Assembly (NCBI GenBank): GCA_013398955.1
Contig: VWPU01009604.1
Coordinates: 1-64,000 of the forward strand
DNA length: 64,000 nt
Direction of reading: 5' to 3'
Source: Callaeas wilsoni
Lineage: Eukaryota > Chordata > Aves > Passeriformes > Callaeidae
Made by a program: the position numbers and the translations under genes
The notes under the pieces: generated by a model
Seen by the model: only the letters and a program-made list of their open reading frames with translations
Told to the model about the DNA's origin: nothing
The model's database searches: none
Shown: piece by piece, positions 47,471-58,900 of the stretch
How positions within the stretch are numbered: the first letter of the stretch is position 1
How the letters are laid out: each line of letters begins with the position of its first letter

Positions 47471-49129
47471 ACTGTCCACTGATGTATTATTTTCATCGGG
47501 AGAATCAATCCTGAAAAAATGGTCTAATGACAATGGAAAAGTATGGGCCATATCAAAAAAGGACAACATTCTTGGGGCATAGAGAGAGAAAAAGCTGGGA
47601 TTCAAAGGATATAGAGAACCCATTTTTAAAAATATGTCTGGACAAGGGAAAAGATGAACAGCTATTCAGACAAGAAGCCATTATGAAGGATGTTTTGAAG
47701 AATGGGGAAAATCTTCAAGTATTTTTGATAGGTCATATTTTCCATAGATCCCAGAATCAATGTGTCCTGATGTGCTGTTCCTCTGAATATGTATATCTAT
47801 CATGATCAGTGGGATTTGCTGAGTTCCCACTCAAGCAATCAGGATGTAACAGGTCAGAACACACTGCAATACACTTAAGGCTAATTGTAGATTAATTTGG
47901 TGAAGTCACGAATGAAAATATAAAGCTACATTCATTGTACATTCTGAGGTCCTTAACCCTGTAACTAGCCAATGTTAAGCAGACTTTCTAAACACAGAAT
48001 AGTTCTCTGAAATTAATTTTATTTTCTACTCCAAACTTATGCTAGATATCATGATTATGATTAATGGACATGTAATTTACCAACTTAAAGGTGAAAGGAA
48101 GAAGTGTTGGAATCATCTTAACCTTTTGTGAATGATGTAGGTATTGATTTGAAAGTGGAATAAGTAGTCTGAGGATTTCTTACTCAAGGTTGCTGATAAT
48201 TCAGGCTTGCAATCCCTTTCGTAGTTTGGGAGACCAACCCATTTTTACTTACCTTTTATGTGTTTATTCAGAAGGGTGCGCAAGCAAATACTCAGACAAG
48301 CTAACATATTACAGCTTAATTAAAGAATGGAATAGTAACAGATAAAATTAAGGCCCCAGGACTGAACCTATAAATCAATAAGTTTCCATGATCAAATCAT
48401 CATATTTAATGTAGTAGAAAATAAAATGGAATTGTGAAGACAAACAGGAAGACTGTTACTTGGAATAAGTCTTATATCTTGGGTTAATTTCAGAGGACTG
48501 CATATCTTCAGCAGTCTTATAGCCAATACAGTCTACCAGACCAACTGATAACTAAAATATTTACTCACAGTGATGCAAACAGATCTCTAAAATATCTCCT
48601 TTGCCAATGCACAATGTGGGGTTGTCTGTTGGGGAGATCATCTGTTGAGTCATATGAAGACAGAAAAGTTGCAACAGTAAGCTATAGAGAAGAAATGTGT
48701 TTTCTAGACAAGTTCTTTTGAGTCTGTTGTTTGTGTAGTTAGCACACAATTTGTTTCACGTGGAGACACAGCTTTTCTTTGGATCTGTGATCCCTCAGAA
48801 ATTATGGGATAAGGGAGATGTTACAGTCCCAGCCTACATTTAAACTTGACATGCAAGTGTGATTTCTTACGAGATGCAGATAGAGTAAACCAGCAAAAAA
48901 CAAAAGAAGAGCTAAAAGTTATTTTGGGTATTCTCCATATACATACACTTTTTATAAAAGCCACTTCACTATTCTCTGCATTTCTTAAATTATTCTACAC
49001 ATTTACAAACCAAGAATTGTGGAAACAGGAAGTGTCAATCCAGAATTTACCCTAATGCTCATTCACCTAAAACATTAAGCAGCTCCTTATCTTACAAAAT
49101 TAATCCTGTTTGTAATTAAATAATGAAAG

Positions 49130-49295
49130 TTTTCCTGGAGGGAATGTGAAATGTCCATTACTGGGAATACTCAAAAACTGAGGAACCTGCCCAAGTGACA
49201 TTAGCTCTGTTCTGACTAGGATGAGGTAGACCAGATGACCTACAAAGGTCCCTTCCAACCTACAGCTTCCTAAGTTTTTGTGATTCCCTGCCCTG
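49130..49295 (+). mobile_element. CR1 3'-end fragment, sense
   Basis: GGTAGACCAGATGACCTAC followed by AAAGGTCCCTTCCAACCTAC is the sense CR1 3' end. The upstream part near 49150 is only loosely similar. The terminal ATTCTATG-type octamer is decayed (TTTTTGTGATTCC). Confidence 0.75.
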
Positions 49296-50420
49296 ACTCG
49301 GTTAGCAGACCTGGGTTCCCCACAGGTAAACCACTTTCCTAAAGCTTCGCAGAACTCCTTGCACTGCAGCACAACTGAACATTTGCAGGCAATTGTTTTC
49401 AGCTTCTCAGCTTGCCTCAGGTAAACTCTATTTCCCAAAGGCACACAGACCTCTTTTTCACATGCAAGAAAAAAAATACCCTGACTCAGTCACCTCTGTA
49501 AGAAGTCCTTGGTTTGTGTTTCTTCTTTCACCTGCACCTGGATTCTGATGCTGCCTTTTTGCTGGACTACTCAGTACTACCTGCCCTGGCATCACACCAG
49601 ATCCACCCCAAGGACTCTGTCGATCATGAGTTCCAACCCCAAACTGATTCTGTTCCCGACACAAGCTTGCTCGACACTTGGTTCAAGAGGGAAAAGAAAA
49701 GACTGACGGGTTTTAGAGAGCAGTGTGAAGAAGATGGTGGATTTTTTCTGGGAACTGGAGGAAAGCACACCAGGACTTCCCCAGGGCAAGAGGCTCGTCC
49801 TTCTCCCCTTTTTGCCTGCTGGAAACCCTGTCTGAGAACTCATTCTTAATATATTGTCAGATCACCACTAAATTGTCTAATGAGCCGGATCTCCCAGAGC
49901 TGATGTTTTTAGAAAAAACATACAAATGCGAGCTTTTCCCCCTCTTTTCTCTGTATTCTGTAGAAATAATTTCCACGTGTACTTTTACACACACACACAG
50001 ACAGCACTGGCGGCTGGATCACTGTTTTAGAAAGTTTATCTGATCTGCGTTAATTTCTAGAAACTCAAAAACCCTCCGGTGGAATACAGTGAAACCGACT
50101 GTATTGATGATCGCTCCAGCAGAGTATTTTACTGTTTGCAAAAGGATTTCACTTCGGGGAAACACTCTTCACCCTTCGCACAGCGGGCTCTCTCCCTTCT
50201 CCCTGCTGCACGAGAGTTATTTTTCTGATCCTTTACTCTAAGCTCCTTTGCTTTTTTTAGGCAACTTCCAGATATCTGATACAGTATATAATGAGGAATT
50301 AGGTTCCATTACACGAAGGCTTAACCTTCTCGAAAAGCATTCAGCGCTTGCCAGGAGTCATCAATATTTAACAGCTGTTGTTATTATGAAATACTTCATA
50401 GGGTAATGTGGCTCGTCTGC

Positions 50421-50430
50421 TCGCACGCAA
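50421..50430 (-). promoter_or_regulatory. XRE/DRE, perfect consensus
   Basis: On the minus strand TTGCGTGCGA matches (T/G)NGCGTG(A/C)(G/C)A at all ten positions. It is at the left edge of the intron 3 CpG island and shares GCGTGCGA with the promoter XRE at 13-22. Confidence 0.65.
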
Positions 50431-50490
50431 GGGTTTGAACGGCAGCCAGGCCCCTGTCAGAGCCGCCGGGAGATTGACAGGCGGCGAGGC

Positions 50491-50500
50491 TTGCGTGACA
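50491..50500 (+). promoter_or_regulatory. XRE/DRE, perfect consensus
   Basis: TTGCGTGACA matches the extended consensus at all ten positions. It is 60 bp from the minus-strand XRE and inside the same CpG island, followed directly by GCGGGGCCGGGG. Confidence 0.65.
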
Positions 50501-53500
50501 GCGGGGCCGGGGTTAGTCAGCACTCTGCCTCCTCCGCACCGGGGACTTCTCCTCCCCCTCCCCTGCCTTCAAAAGGGCTCCTCCGGACGCGGTGGGACAC
50601 GGGCGGGGGGCTCAGGGGGGAGAGGTGGCCCCAGCAGCCCCGCGCAAGTCCGTGGGGAGAGGAGGGCAGCCCGGCGGTGGCATCTCTTTGATGCCCCTCT
50701 CGCACGGGGGAAAATGGATGAGGCTCGCTGGGAAAGGGGAACAGTGGTTCTGGAAGAAAGGGCGGGTGGGATCTGGAAAGCAAAGAGTTCGGTTTGTACC
50801 TTAAATAAATGTCATGCTGTACTTGAGAAACTTCAAAGGGAAGTCAGATTTCAAAGCATCACTTAAGAAGAAGCAGACTGAGAAAACCGCTAAGTTGGGA
50901 AGAAAAACTGCATTACTGCTAGCGTAATTTCATCTGGCGTTCTGGTAGCCTCTGCAACAGGACCAAGCACCATACAGCTTTTATTCAGCTTTTACGCATA
51001 GTGGTGCCGATTTCTTTCCCAAAGCATTTGTACAACCTGCGTGTTGTGGCCTTTCAGAGTGCAAATGTCCCTTTCATGTTGTTTGGCAATGTACAATAAC
51101 GGTTCCTTATCCTGTGTATTTTTTAATTTCAGTGTGCATCTAATGACCCCCATCCTAATTGTCACTCGGTGTTCTCTGTAACACAGCCAGAGGAAACAGA
51201 CCATTTCAGTTCATGGCTCTAGGTTTGTTAAGCAGAATTGCTCATACTGAGTGTTTCCGAGTCAATTTGTTTTGTTTTCTTAGTATTCAGAGTAACACGC
51301 ATAGCTGATTCTTCCTGCAGCTAGAAGATCCAGGAAGAGAGACCCCGTTCTCACTTCCTTTCGAGTAACAGTTACCAAACGTAAGATTTACATGCTTAAA
51401 GCAGTGTCTCCGAACCTGCAGCCTGGATTCGGGTACTTTCATCTGCCTGTTTTAAGAAACAATTTATTCCCTGGGCATCATTGGAGAGAACTGGTAGACA
51501 TCATAGGAGGGCTTGAAACTGATTCACCAACCTGAATCTGAAGAAGACTGTATGGTCTCCTTCCTACACCCCAAATGAACCCAGGCAAGGTGTTCAGTTC
51601 AGAAGCAGCATCCCTTCACTGCTCATTTCTTGCCTGTGCTGTTGCTTGATGCAGGCACCTGGGGCAGCTGGGGTACAGTTTGCCCCCACATAAGTTTGTT
51701 ACACAGCCTAACTTGGCAGGTAATTTTGCTAGTTCTTTTCTGAAGAATGAAGGTTGTGCTTGTGCAGGATGAGGTACAGAAACACTCTGGAGAATGTAAT
51801 CCCATGGGTTTAAAAAGTATGGTTTTATGAGAGTCCTGAAATCTCCATCCCTTTGAACTAAAGAGTATCCTGAAATGAATAAATGTTCTGTTATTTCTGG
51901 GGGAAAGGGAATGGCTGGTTTCATAATGCTTCTATAGACTGTGTTAGGCAGCTTTTCTCTTCTTTACAATATTCCAGATTTGGTTTTCAAGCCAAGGGGT
52001 TTGCAAATGCAGATAGCAATGCTCATATCAGAACTGGAGGCTTAAAAGAGGTCTCAGGTTTTTACATTGTTCTGGGCAGAGACTGTGCTGCTGTGAAAGG
52101 CTCAACAGCACTATCTGAGACCGTCCCATATTCATTCAGCCAATCTTATAGTCTCCTCTGTGAACTTTTTTCTCCATTAATTAATTGTCAATTTTAACAT
52201 TAGTTTTTTTGTTTCCACTCCTTTCACTGCTTTCAGATTAGAAATTGAAACAATATCCTCAGATCTTTGACCTCTCTTCCAGGAAATTGCATTGGCCATT
52301 TTATTTAATGTTTTTTCTCCCTCCTCTTCTTCTTCCTAGCCCCCTTTCTCCTTGCCCTGTATATTTCCACAGTGTTGTCCTTTGTAGGACCCAGCATTTC
52401 CAGACTTGTTGGCTTTTAATGTTGCATGGGATTGCACCATGCTCACTAGATCGCATGACCTTGCAAAACTGTCAGCCCTGGTACATGTATCTCTGGTATT
52501 TATCATTCTATAGTATCAATATGCTCATTCATCTTCTTTGGCAGAACAGCTCCATCTTCTGTTTTATTTCACGTTCTGGAAGTGCAGGCTCAATACGTTG
52601 TGCTCAGAAAAAGTCTCTGGTGTTACCACTTCTCATCTCTTCAGTTTCCCAGTTTTGAACCTCATGGGTGAGCACTCTGCGCTGACTGTCGAAAGGGTTG
52701 CCTCTAAGTAGTCCAAAGCTCCGTAAAGTTAAACTCCCCATTTTTTTTTACAGCCAGCAGCATTCATTAGACTGCCTGCAATATCAGCTTTTCTCTTGCC
52801 CCATTCTTGATATGTGGGAACTTCAGCAACTCGTTTCCCCCTCAGGTCACTGAGTCATCCTTTGCTGTTTTTTATTTTTCAGCTTTCCGCAATTTGCTTC
52901 TCCCTGCCTACCAGAGACTGTACTCCAGCATTCTTCAAGCTCTCATTTGTTTTCATCATGATAGGCTTCACTGTTGCTCCAGAGGGACACCATTTCATGA
53001 GATGTTTAAGCTTGATCACAGCTGTCTTGGCATCGGGGTCTTTTCTATCAAGCCACCCATCAGAACCAATACTTGCTGTTCTGTTCTCTCTCATGATTCT
53101 TGGTGGTGACAGGGGTATTGTTAGACTGTTCTGTTTTGTTTGCCCTGGTTTTCTGCCTAGTCAGATAACATCTTGCAAGTTCCCCTCATCTGCCTGTCAT
53201 GTCTTGCTTTTCCTCCTTCTCCTCATTTCTTTTGGGGATCTGGGTGTTTTTCTGCCTGTCTTGCTCTGCTTTCTCCAGGTGACACGCTGTCACCTGCACC
53301 TCTCTTCTGCGGTGTCGCTACAGTATCAGCCTAGCTGTGGGTGGATTAATCAAATATTTCCAGTGTGGGGAGGCAGAAGGAGAGTGAGCAGTGAGTGACA
53401 GCTCTGCTGCCTCAGGTGCAAGGAGCAAACGTTCCTCCTTCCGAGGAGCATTCGCTTCTTGGAGCAATGGTGTTATTCGTCTTTCTTTGATGGTGCAGTG

Positions 53501-53904
53501 GGTCTCCTTGCAGTCAGGCCAGCGCGTAGGGCATGCTGTGAAACGGATGTGTGTGGCCTAACATATGGGTAACTCTAACTGGCAAAATAACATTAAAATA
53601 CTTTCCGTTTGGAGATGGAATTTATAGTAGCCAGACGAGTTGCAGAACAAACATCTCTTGTGCTTCTGCTGCTGTGTTTGTATGAGCCTGAAGGCTAACA
53701 AGCAGGCAGGGAGCTCTGGCCCGCTCAGTTGGGTAAAATAATAGTTTCCACTAACGATGAAGTTCGAACGGATGGAATTTGCACAACATCAAAAGAGCGC
53801 ATCGAAGAAATAAACCTTCGTTTCCTCTCACCCCTCCCTGTCTATCCTTTAACCTGTGCAAAGACCACAAACCACCATGTCAGTAATTACAAAAACATAC
53901 TTTC

Positions 53905-54102
53905 TGGGGAGGGAAACTCTGGAAGAGGCCATTGGAATAGGGGTTGGGCTTTTAAAAATTGTTGTCACAAGATAATTAAAAGACGTGTGGATGTGGCACT
54001 TAGGGACATGGTTTAGTGGCAGACTTGGCAGTGCTGGGTTAGTGGTTGGACTTGATGGTCTTAAGGGACTTTTTCAACCTAAATGAGCCTACGGTTCTAT
54101 GT
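53905..54102 (+). mobile_element. CR1 3' end, sense
   Basis: AAAAGACGTGTGGATGTGGC, GGGACATGGTTTAGTGGC and TGGTTGGACTTGATGGTCTT followed by GGTTCTATG form the standard sense CR1 3' terminus. The part before about 53960 is weaker. It is one of the better preserved fragments in the window. Confidence 0.9.
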
Positions 54103-54639
54103 CTGTTCTTATAGACAGGCCTAGCAGAAAGCCTAGCTGATCAGGGGGGATAAAAGCAACCATTTCCCATTAGCTTGAAAGGTACGCCAAAATGAAAATG
54201 CAGATTTAAGAATCTGTATATTCTATTCACAACAGCTTGGCTTACAAGTCTGAAATCTCAAAATTGTTTTGGCTGGAATATATGGGTAGGGATCTGTTTA
54301 AAGCAGCTTGGGATTTTCCTGATGTGTTTTCCCATGCCCAAGGGAGGGATTTATTACATCTAATTATACATTTGAGATAATTGCTTTGGGGTAATGACTG
54401 ACACTATCACATTCAGCAAATATTTACAATGTAAGCTAAAAACCATCACAAATTTTCAGTTGGTATGGTTCTGAGTCGCCATTGTTTATTGTAAAATGCT
54501 GATGTATCTTGCAACAGTCCCTTACTAGGCTGTTAAATTGATAAGGAGCTCGTGCACAGGCTCAGGAGCTTTAGAGGCTTCTGTCTCTCTCCTCTTCTTA
54601 TTCTGGTTTGGTACAAACTACTCCTGCCCATCTCAACCC

Positions 54640-54768
54640 TCTTTTTGGGGGGAGGTTTTTTTTTTTTGCTTGTCTGGTTTGTTGTTGGGGGAGGTTGGGT
54701 TTTTTGATTTTTTTTTGTGTGAATTTGGCTTTTTTTTCAGAGGGGTGGGTTTTTTTGTTTTATTAACC
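54640..54768. repeat. T/G-rich low-complexity tract
   Basis: Runs of T separated by GGGGG blocks (for example GTTGGGGGAGGTTGGG). Strand-asymmetric, with no tandem period. Confidence 0.7.
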
Positions 54769-55849
54769 ATCTCTGGCTGTGGTCGTTCTCACTCCCCTTT
54801 GGCTGGAAGGGAAAATGTGTATCAAATGTCCCAGATAATATTAATAGGATGCTCTCCTCTCTCATTCTCTCCATGAAAAGGAGAAAAACCAGAAAACTGG
54901 ATTTCTGTTTGCTACCAGGATATTTGTATGGCCTTTCCCTGGAATGGGGCAGTAGGAGTGAAGCCGACTTACTGACCAAGTGATAAAGACAGGTTCCTGT
55001 TGTACTCCCTAGATGATGCCAGAGCCCATTTATCAAGTGATGCCAGCCTTCTCAGAAATTCTTTTATTATGCCCAGAAATGGAATTGTATTTCAGTGATT
55101 TTTCTGTAGGATATATTGATAGGAAGAATTTGAGCATTCAAAGATACTTGAGACAAGCGATGTGAAGGAAGAGCACTCACCAGCTGAGTTTCCCATGAAA
55201 GCTTAATCAGGAATAAACTTTTTCCCCTATTATTAGGAAAAATATATGGAATTTTAATCTATAATGAGAGCTATTCATGAATTTCATGGAGTAAATGACC
55301 TGCTAAAAACAAACTTTAGAACTCTGTGTAAAAATGGAACAGTTTAAGAACATTCTCTTGAATCTTACAGTCAGGCTGAAACTTGTAGAAATGAACAGGG
55401 TAAAGTGAGACCAAAAATAATCTGATGTCAAGGAGGTTAGCACTGAAAATAAGAAACTTATTCACTCCCTTTTCTTCTGAGCTATATAGACATTTCTCTG
55501 TATTGTCATAATACATATTTTTATAAACAAAACAACTTGCTAACTTTCTTTTGTTTCTTTCCTGTGGGTTTTGGTTGTTGCTTTATGTAGAGTAGACTAA
55601 TGGAAAAAATATGTTCAATAAAAGATGCGATAGATATTTCATATAAAAAACATCTGGACTGCAAAATATGTATCTATCTCCAGCAGAAGGAGAAAAAAAA
55701 AAGAAAAGAAAGTTGTCAGTAACCGAGATCCAGACCACAAAGACAGTAACTACCAATTAAATTCAATGCACGTTAAATGCCTAAACAAGAATTTTAGTCA
55801 TGACCCTAATCGTTATGATTTCTAAATTGATGATTACTCTTTCCAACAG

Positions 55850-55950
55850 CCATTCAAGAAAAGCACTTTAAGAAGCAAGCTGGCCAAACGATAAAAGAAG
55901 ACAATATATCTAACAAGACTGCTGTACAAGAAGGTGGACTTCTACTAGAA
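55850..55950 (+). CDS. AHRR: AHRR exon 4: bHLH-PAS linker
   Basis: 101 bases completing codon 82 (Ala) and encoding residues 83-115, AIQEKHF through VQEGGLLLE. The acceptor is TTTCCAACAG and the donor GAA|GTGAGT, phase 0. The conserved end (VQEG.LLLE) is the lead-in to PAS-A, which in AHRR resumes with SLNGFALVV in the next exon. The middle (about residues 88-104) is a lysine- and asparagine-rich linker that I would not expect to align well with mammals; linkers vary in this family. There is no Met in the exon, so a transcript starting in the intron 3 island could not initiate translation here. No stop or frameshift is seen. Confidence 0.93.
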
Positions 55951-58900
55951 GTGAGTGAAAAAACGCTGGCTTTTTTCTGGCTGTAATTTATTCAGTTTGA
56001 TGATATATTTGGGCTGATGATTTGTGGCAGCTTTGAACAAACAGCCAGTCTTGGTGTGAGTCTTTCAAGAACCACACTCGTGAACGCTTCTTGCAAGAGC
56101 AAGACTGGCAGTTGTGACAGTCACAGTCAGTGTCCATTTGGGCAATTGCACCTTGCACCCTTCCTTGCACCCTTGAAATTACCAGTGAACTCCAGCAGTC
56201 CAGTTCACAGTTCTTTTTCACTTTTAGGTTTATTTTACTTGGCCCATATTTTGAGGATGTCAACATGAGCTTTCCTGGTTTCTGATCTGAGCTGAGAATA
56301 TTCTAGGGTATTTTAGTTTATCCTACTTCCTCAACTCTGTGCTCTGCATACACACCGTGCCAGCAAAAGTTATCCCTTCTATGTATTTTTATCCCCTTTA
56401 GGCTGACTTTATATTGGCAGAGCAACATAAAGGGGCCATGCTGTTACTGAGAATTGGATCCATTAATTTTAAGGAAGAATTAGTACTGCTCTGAACTACT
56501 GAACCAGCTAGAGCTCAGCAGTCCATCCCAGATACATCTGCATTTCAAACGTATGATGTAATAATGCCTTTTATACACTGAGGTCCTTGGAAATTCCTAT
56601 GTGATTAAGATTACATATGTACAGTTGTTTTGGATAGCATAATATTCGTGGTATAAAAATTGGGTTTTAATGACAGCCCTGAGATGCATGTAAATGTAAA
56701 TTAAATAGTAGCCTCCAGCAAATAATTGCTGAATACTATCAAATTAAAGCACATTTTAGCATGAGATCCAATACTCTAAGTTATTCAAGTCTATGGAATG
56801 GAAACTGGCACCCTGCTTTCCTTCCTCTTAATATTTTAGAAGACTTTAATTTTAGATTTCAAAGCAAGTAACACAGAGGCATCCGATTAGTTACTGCTAC
56901 TGCCAAAACAAGATGTTTGGCTGTCAGGTGTTATTTTGCAGTCATTTTCATTCTCAATGAATAGGGAATAAAGGGTGTACAATAAATGACAAATATTGTG
57001 AGTATATAAATTTTAACGAAGGTCTCCTATATTTAGTCTATGTTTTGTTTTGTTTACATTGCATGCCCACAAGTCACAATCATTAAGCATCCTCAAACAG
57101 TAGACTGACTGCTACAAGAACATGAAGAGAACACTGCCACACAATTTGGGGCAGGTTACAAGAAACTGGTCTTACTAAATATGCTCTGCTTACTGCAGGG
57201 TATGCAGGAGTCGCATTCCCTCTCAATACAGGGGAGATATTTCATCCTGGATCATACTTAGAGTGGATCATTAACAGGGTGATTAAGTGCATGTTACTTG
57301 CCAGGCTTCATTTATGGGCATGTCTGACCTAGAATAAGGGGGTGAGTTTTCCTTAGGGCTTGTCGGGAATGTTCTCTGAGGACTGAGTTTGGCTCGGATC
57401 CTCATTCAGTGGTTATGGCACATGAAGAAAAGTGGGTTTTTGTGTTGTTCAACCAAATTCACCATGTTGGTTAATAGGAACTGTGGGATTTTAACTAAAT
57501 ATCACGTTTCTGATTCCTTCCAAGAGGAAGCAAACCGTGGTTGCTGTTCTTTGTATATTGACTTGTGAATCTGACCACTTTATTTGCTCTGAAAAGATAT
57601 TTTTCAGCTCTTGAAAGCCACTTTCCATGTCATGACAACACCTTGCACTATGCAACCTCTCCCAGATGCTTTATATAATACAAACCAGAATAATCTGAAT
57701 CACCAAAATATGTGTGAATAATACTGTTCCTGAGTGCAATGTTAATGGAAAATCAAGAATAATTGCTTTTATTTTTTTCCTAGTGGGTATAGTCACTCTG
57801 CTTTATGTATAGATAGAAATATGGGATAACAGAACCTAATTTCTGGTAAATAGTGTATCTTGGACTCTTGAGTCTTGGAACAATGCAGTATTTCCCCTTT
57901 CAGCTTGAAAGAAAACAATGGAATTAGGCTGTCTTCAAAATATGTTTAAAATGTTTTTTATTTCTAAAGGCTTCTGCCACAACATGTGTTTTTTATTTAA
58001 GATTTTATGGAGATTTTCTACAGCTATAATCAAATAGCTTTCATCAGCAATAACAGAATAAACAATGATACCAGTTTATCAAAGACTTTTTACTGGAGCA
58101 CAGCAGGTATCTGAATAAATAATTTCTTTTGGTGCTTTAAGATCATTTCTTCTGGATAAGAGAGACTTTGCTTGCCATCTTTGTTTCCCTTTGAAAGGAA
58201 GACAGACAAAGCTCTAAGAACAAAAGTCTAATTTTATTAAGTTTTTTTTTAATATGCCCCATTCTTGCAATCTTTATTGTCCTTGGAGAATTCAGATTCC
58301 AAAAGTTTGACTGCAGTAATGATTTTTAACTTTGCACTTTCAAAATATTTTCCAAGACAGGTGGTTTTGCAACCCTTGTGCCCCATGCCTTCCAGCAGAA
58401 AAGGGACACATTCAGTTTCTGAAGCCTGTTAGTGAATACTTAAGGAACACTGGGCCAAACCCATAACCAGAAAAAGGGGAAAATAAGTTGTATTGGCAGT
58501 CAATAAATCCAGATAGATTTTATGGGGTGATGGGGTGGAGAAACACAATAAAATGGTGACTTGGAAAAATAATGAATCACTGGTGGGTATCTAGGCAATA
58601 GCCTTGATTGCAGGATTCATCTCATGGCTGTTAGCCACCTCCTGCTCTTCTTTCCCCCAGCTATGCTGTACTTGTAATCCTAAGTCCAAACTCAGAATCT
58701 ACACCATGGTTCAGGTAATTGCCCATCCCAAATGGCTATGTAATTGTCATGTGTTAAACTACTCACTGATCACCGGAAAAATTAAATATCTGTTGTTAAG
58801 AGGGAGGCCCTATATGGACTTTCTCTCTTAATGACACGTAATCAGACATCACCCCATCATCACCTCCAACACTGCTCCTTGAGTAATCAGCACTCATATA

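Larger units (their letters stand above)
50405..50790. promoter_or_regulatory. intragenic CpG island in intron 3 with paired XREs
   Basis: I count about 28 CpG dinucleotides in roughly 385 bp, against zero to two per 60 bp in most of the surrounding intron. It holds two perfect XREs (50421-50430 minus, 50491-50500 plus) and a GC box GGGCGGGG at 50601-50608. A TATA-like TATATAA lies about 130 bp upstream, near 50285. It is about 5 kb before exon 4. The overlapping reading frames are the usual product of GC-rich DNA and match nothing. It may be an enhancer, an internal promoter or both; sequence alone does not decide. Confidence 0.7.
26298..55849 (+). other. AHRR: AHRR intron 3 (about 29.6 kb)
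   Basis: Phase 1 intron from GTAGGT to TTTCCAACAG. It holds CR1 fragments, low-complexity tracts, an XRE at 43943 and a compact CpG island near 50.4-50.8 kb, all listed separately. The stretches 26300-28570, 28610-31680, 33160-36210, 36580-39310, 39560-43940, 43960-47170, 47480-49120, 49300-50270, 50800-53900 and 54110-54630 look like ordinary AT-rich intron, with no exon or RNA gene that I can support. Pyrimidine-rich sequence is frequent at 52240-53330. Confidence 0.8.

Noticed and set aside
49514..49849. 111-codon plus-strand frame
   Set aside because: It begins near a CR1 remnant, has no known motif and no convincing exon boundaries. I could not distinguish it from chance.
52814..53398. 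194-codon hydrophobic plus-strand frame
   Set aside because: The strand is pyrimidine-rich, which yields long Leu/Phe/Ser-rich frames by composition. No domain or splice-site context was recognised.
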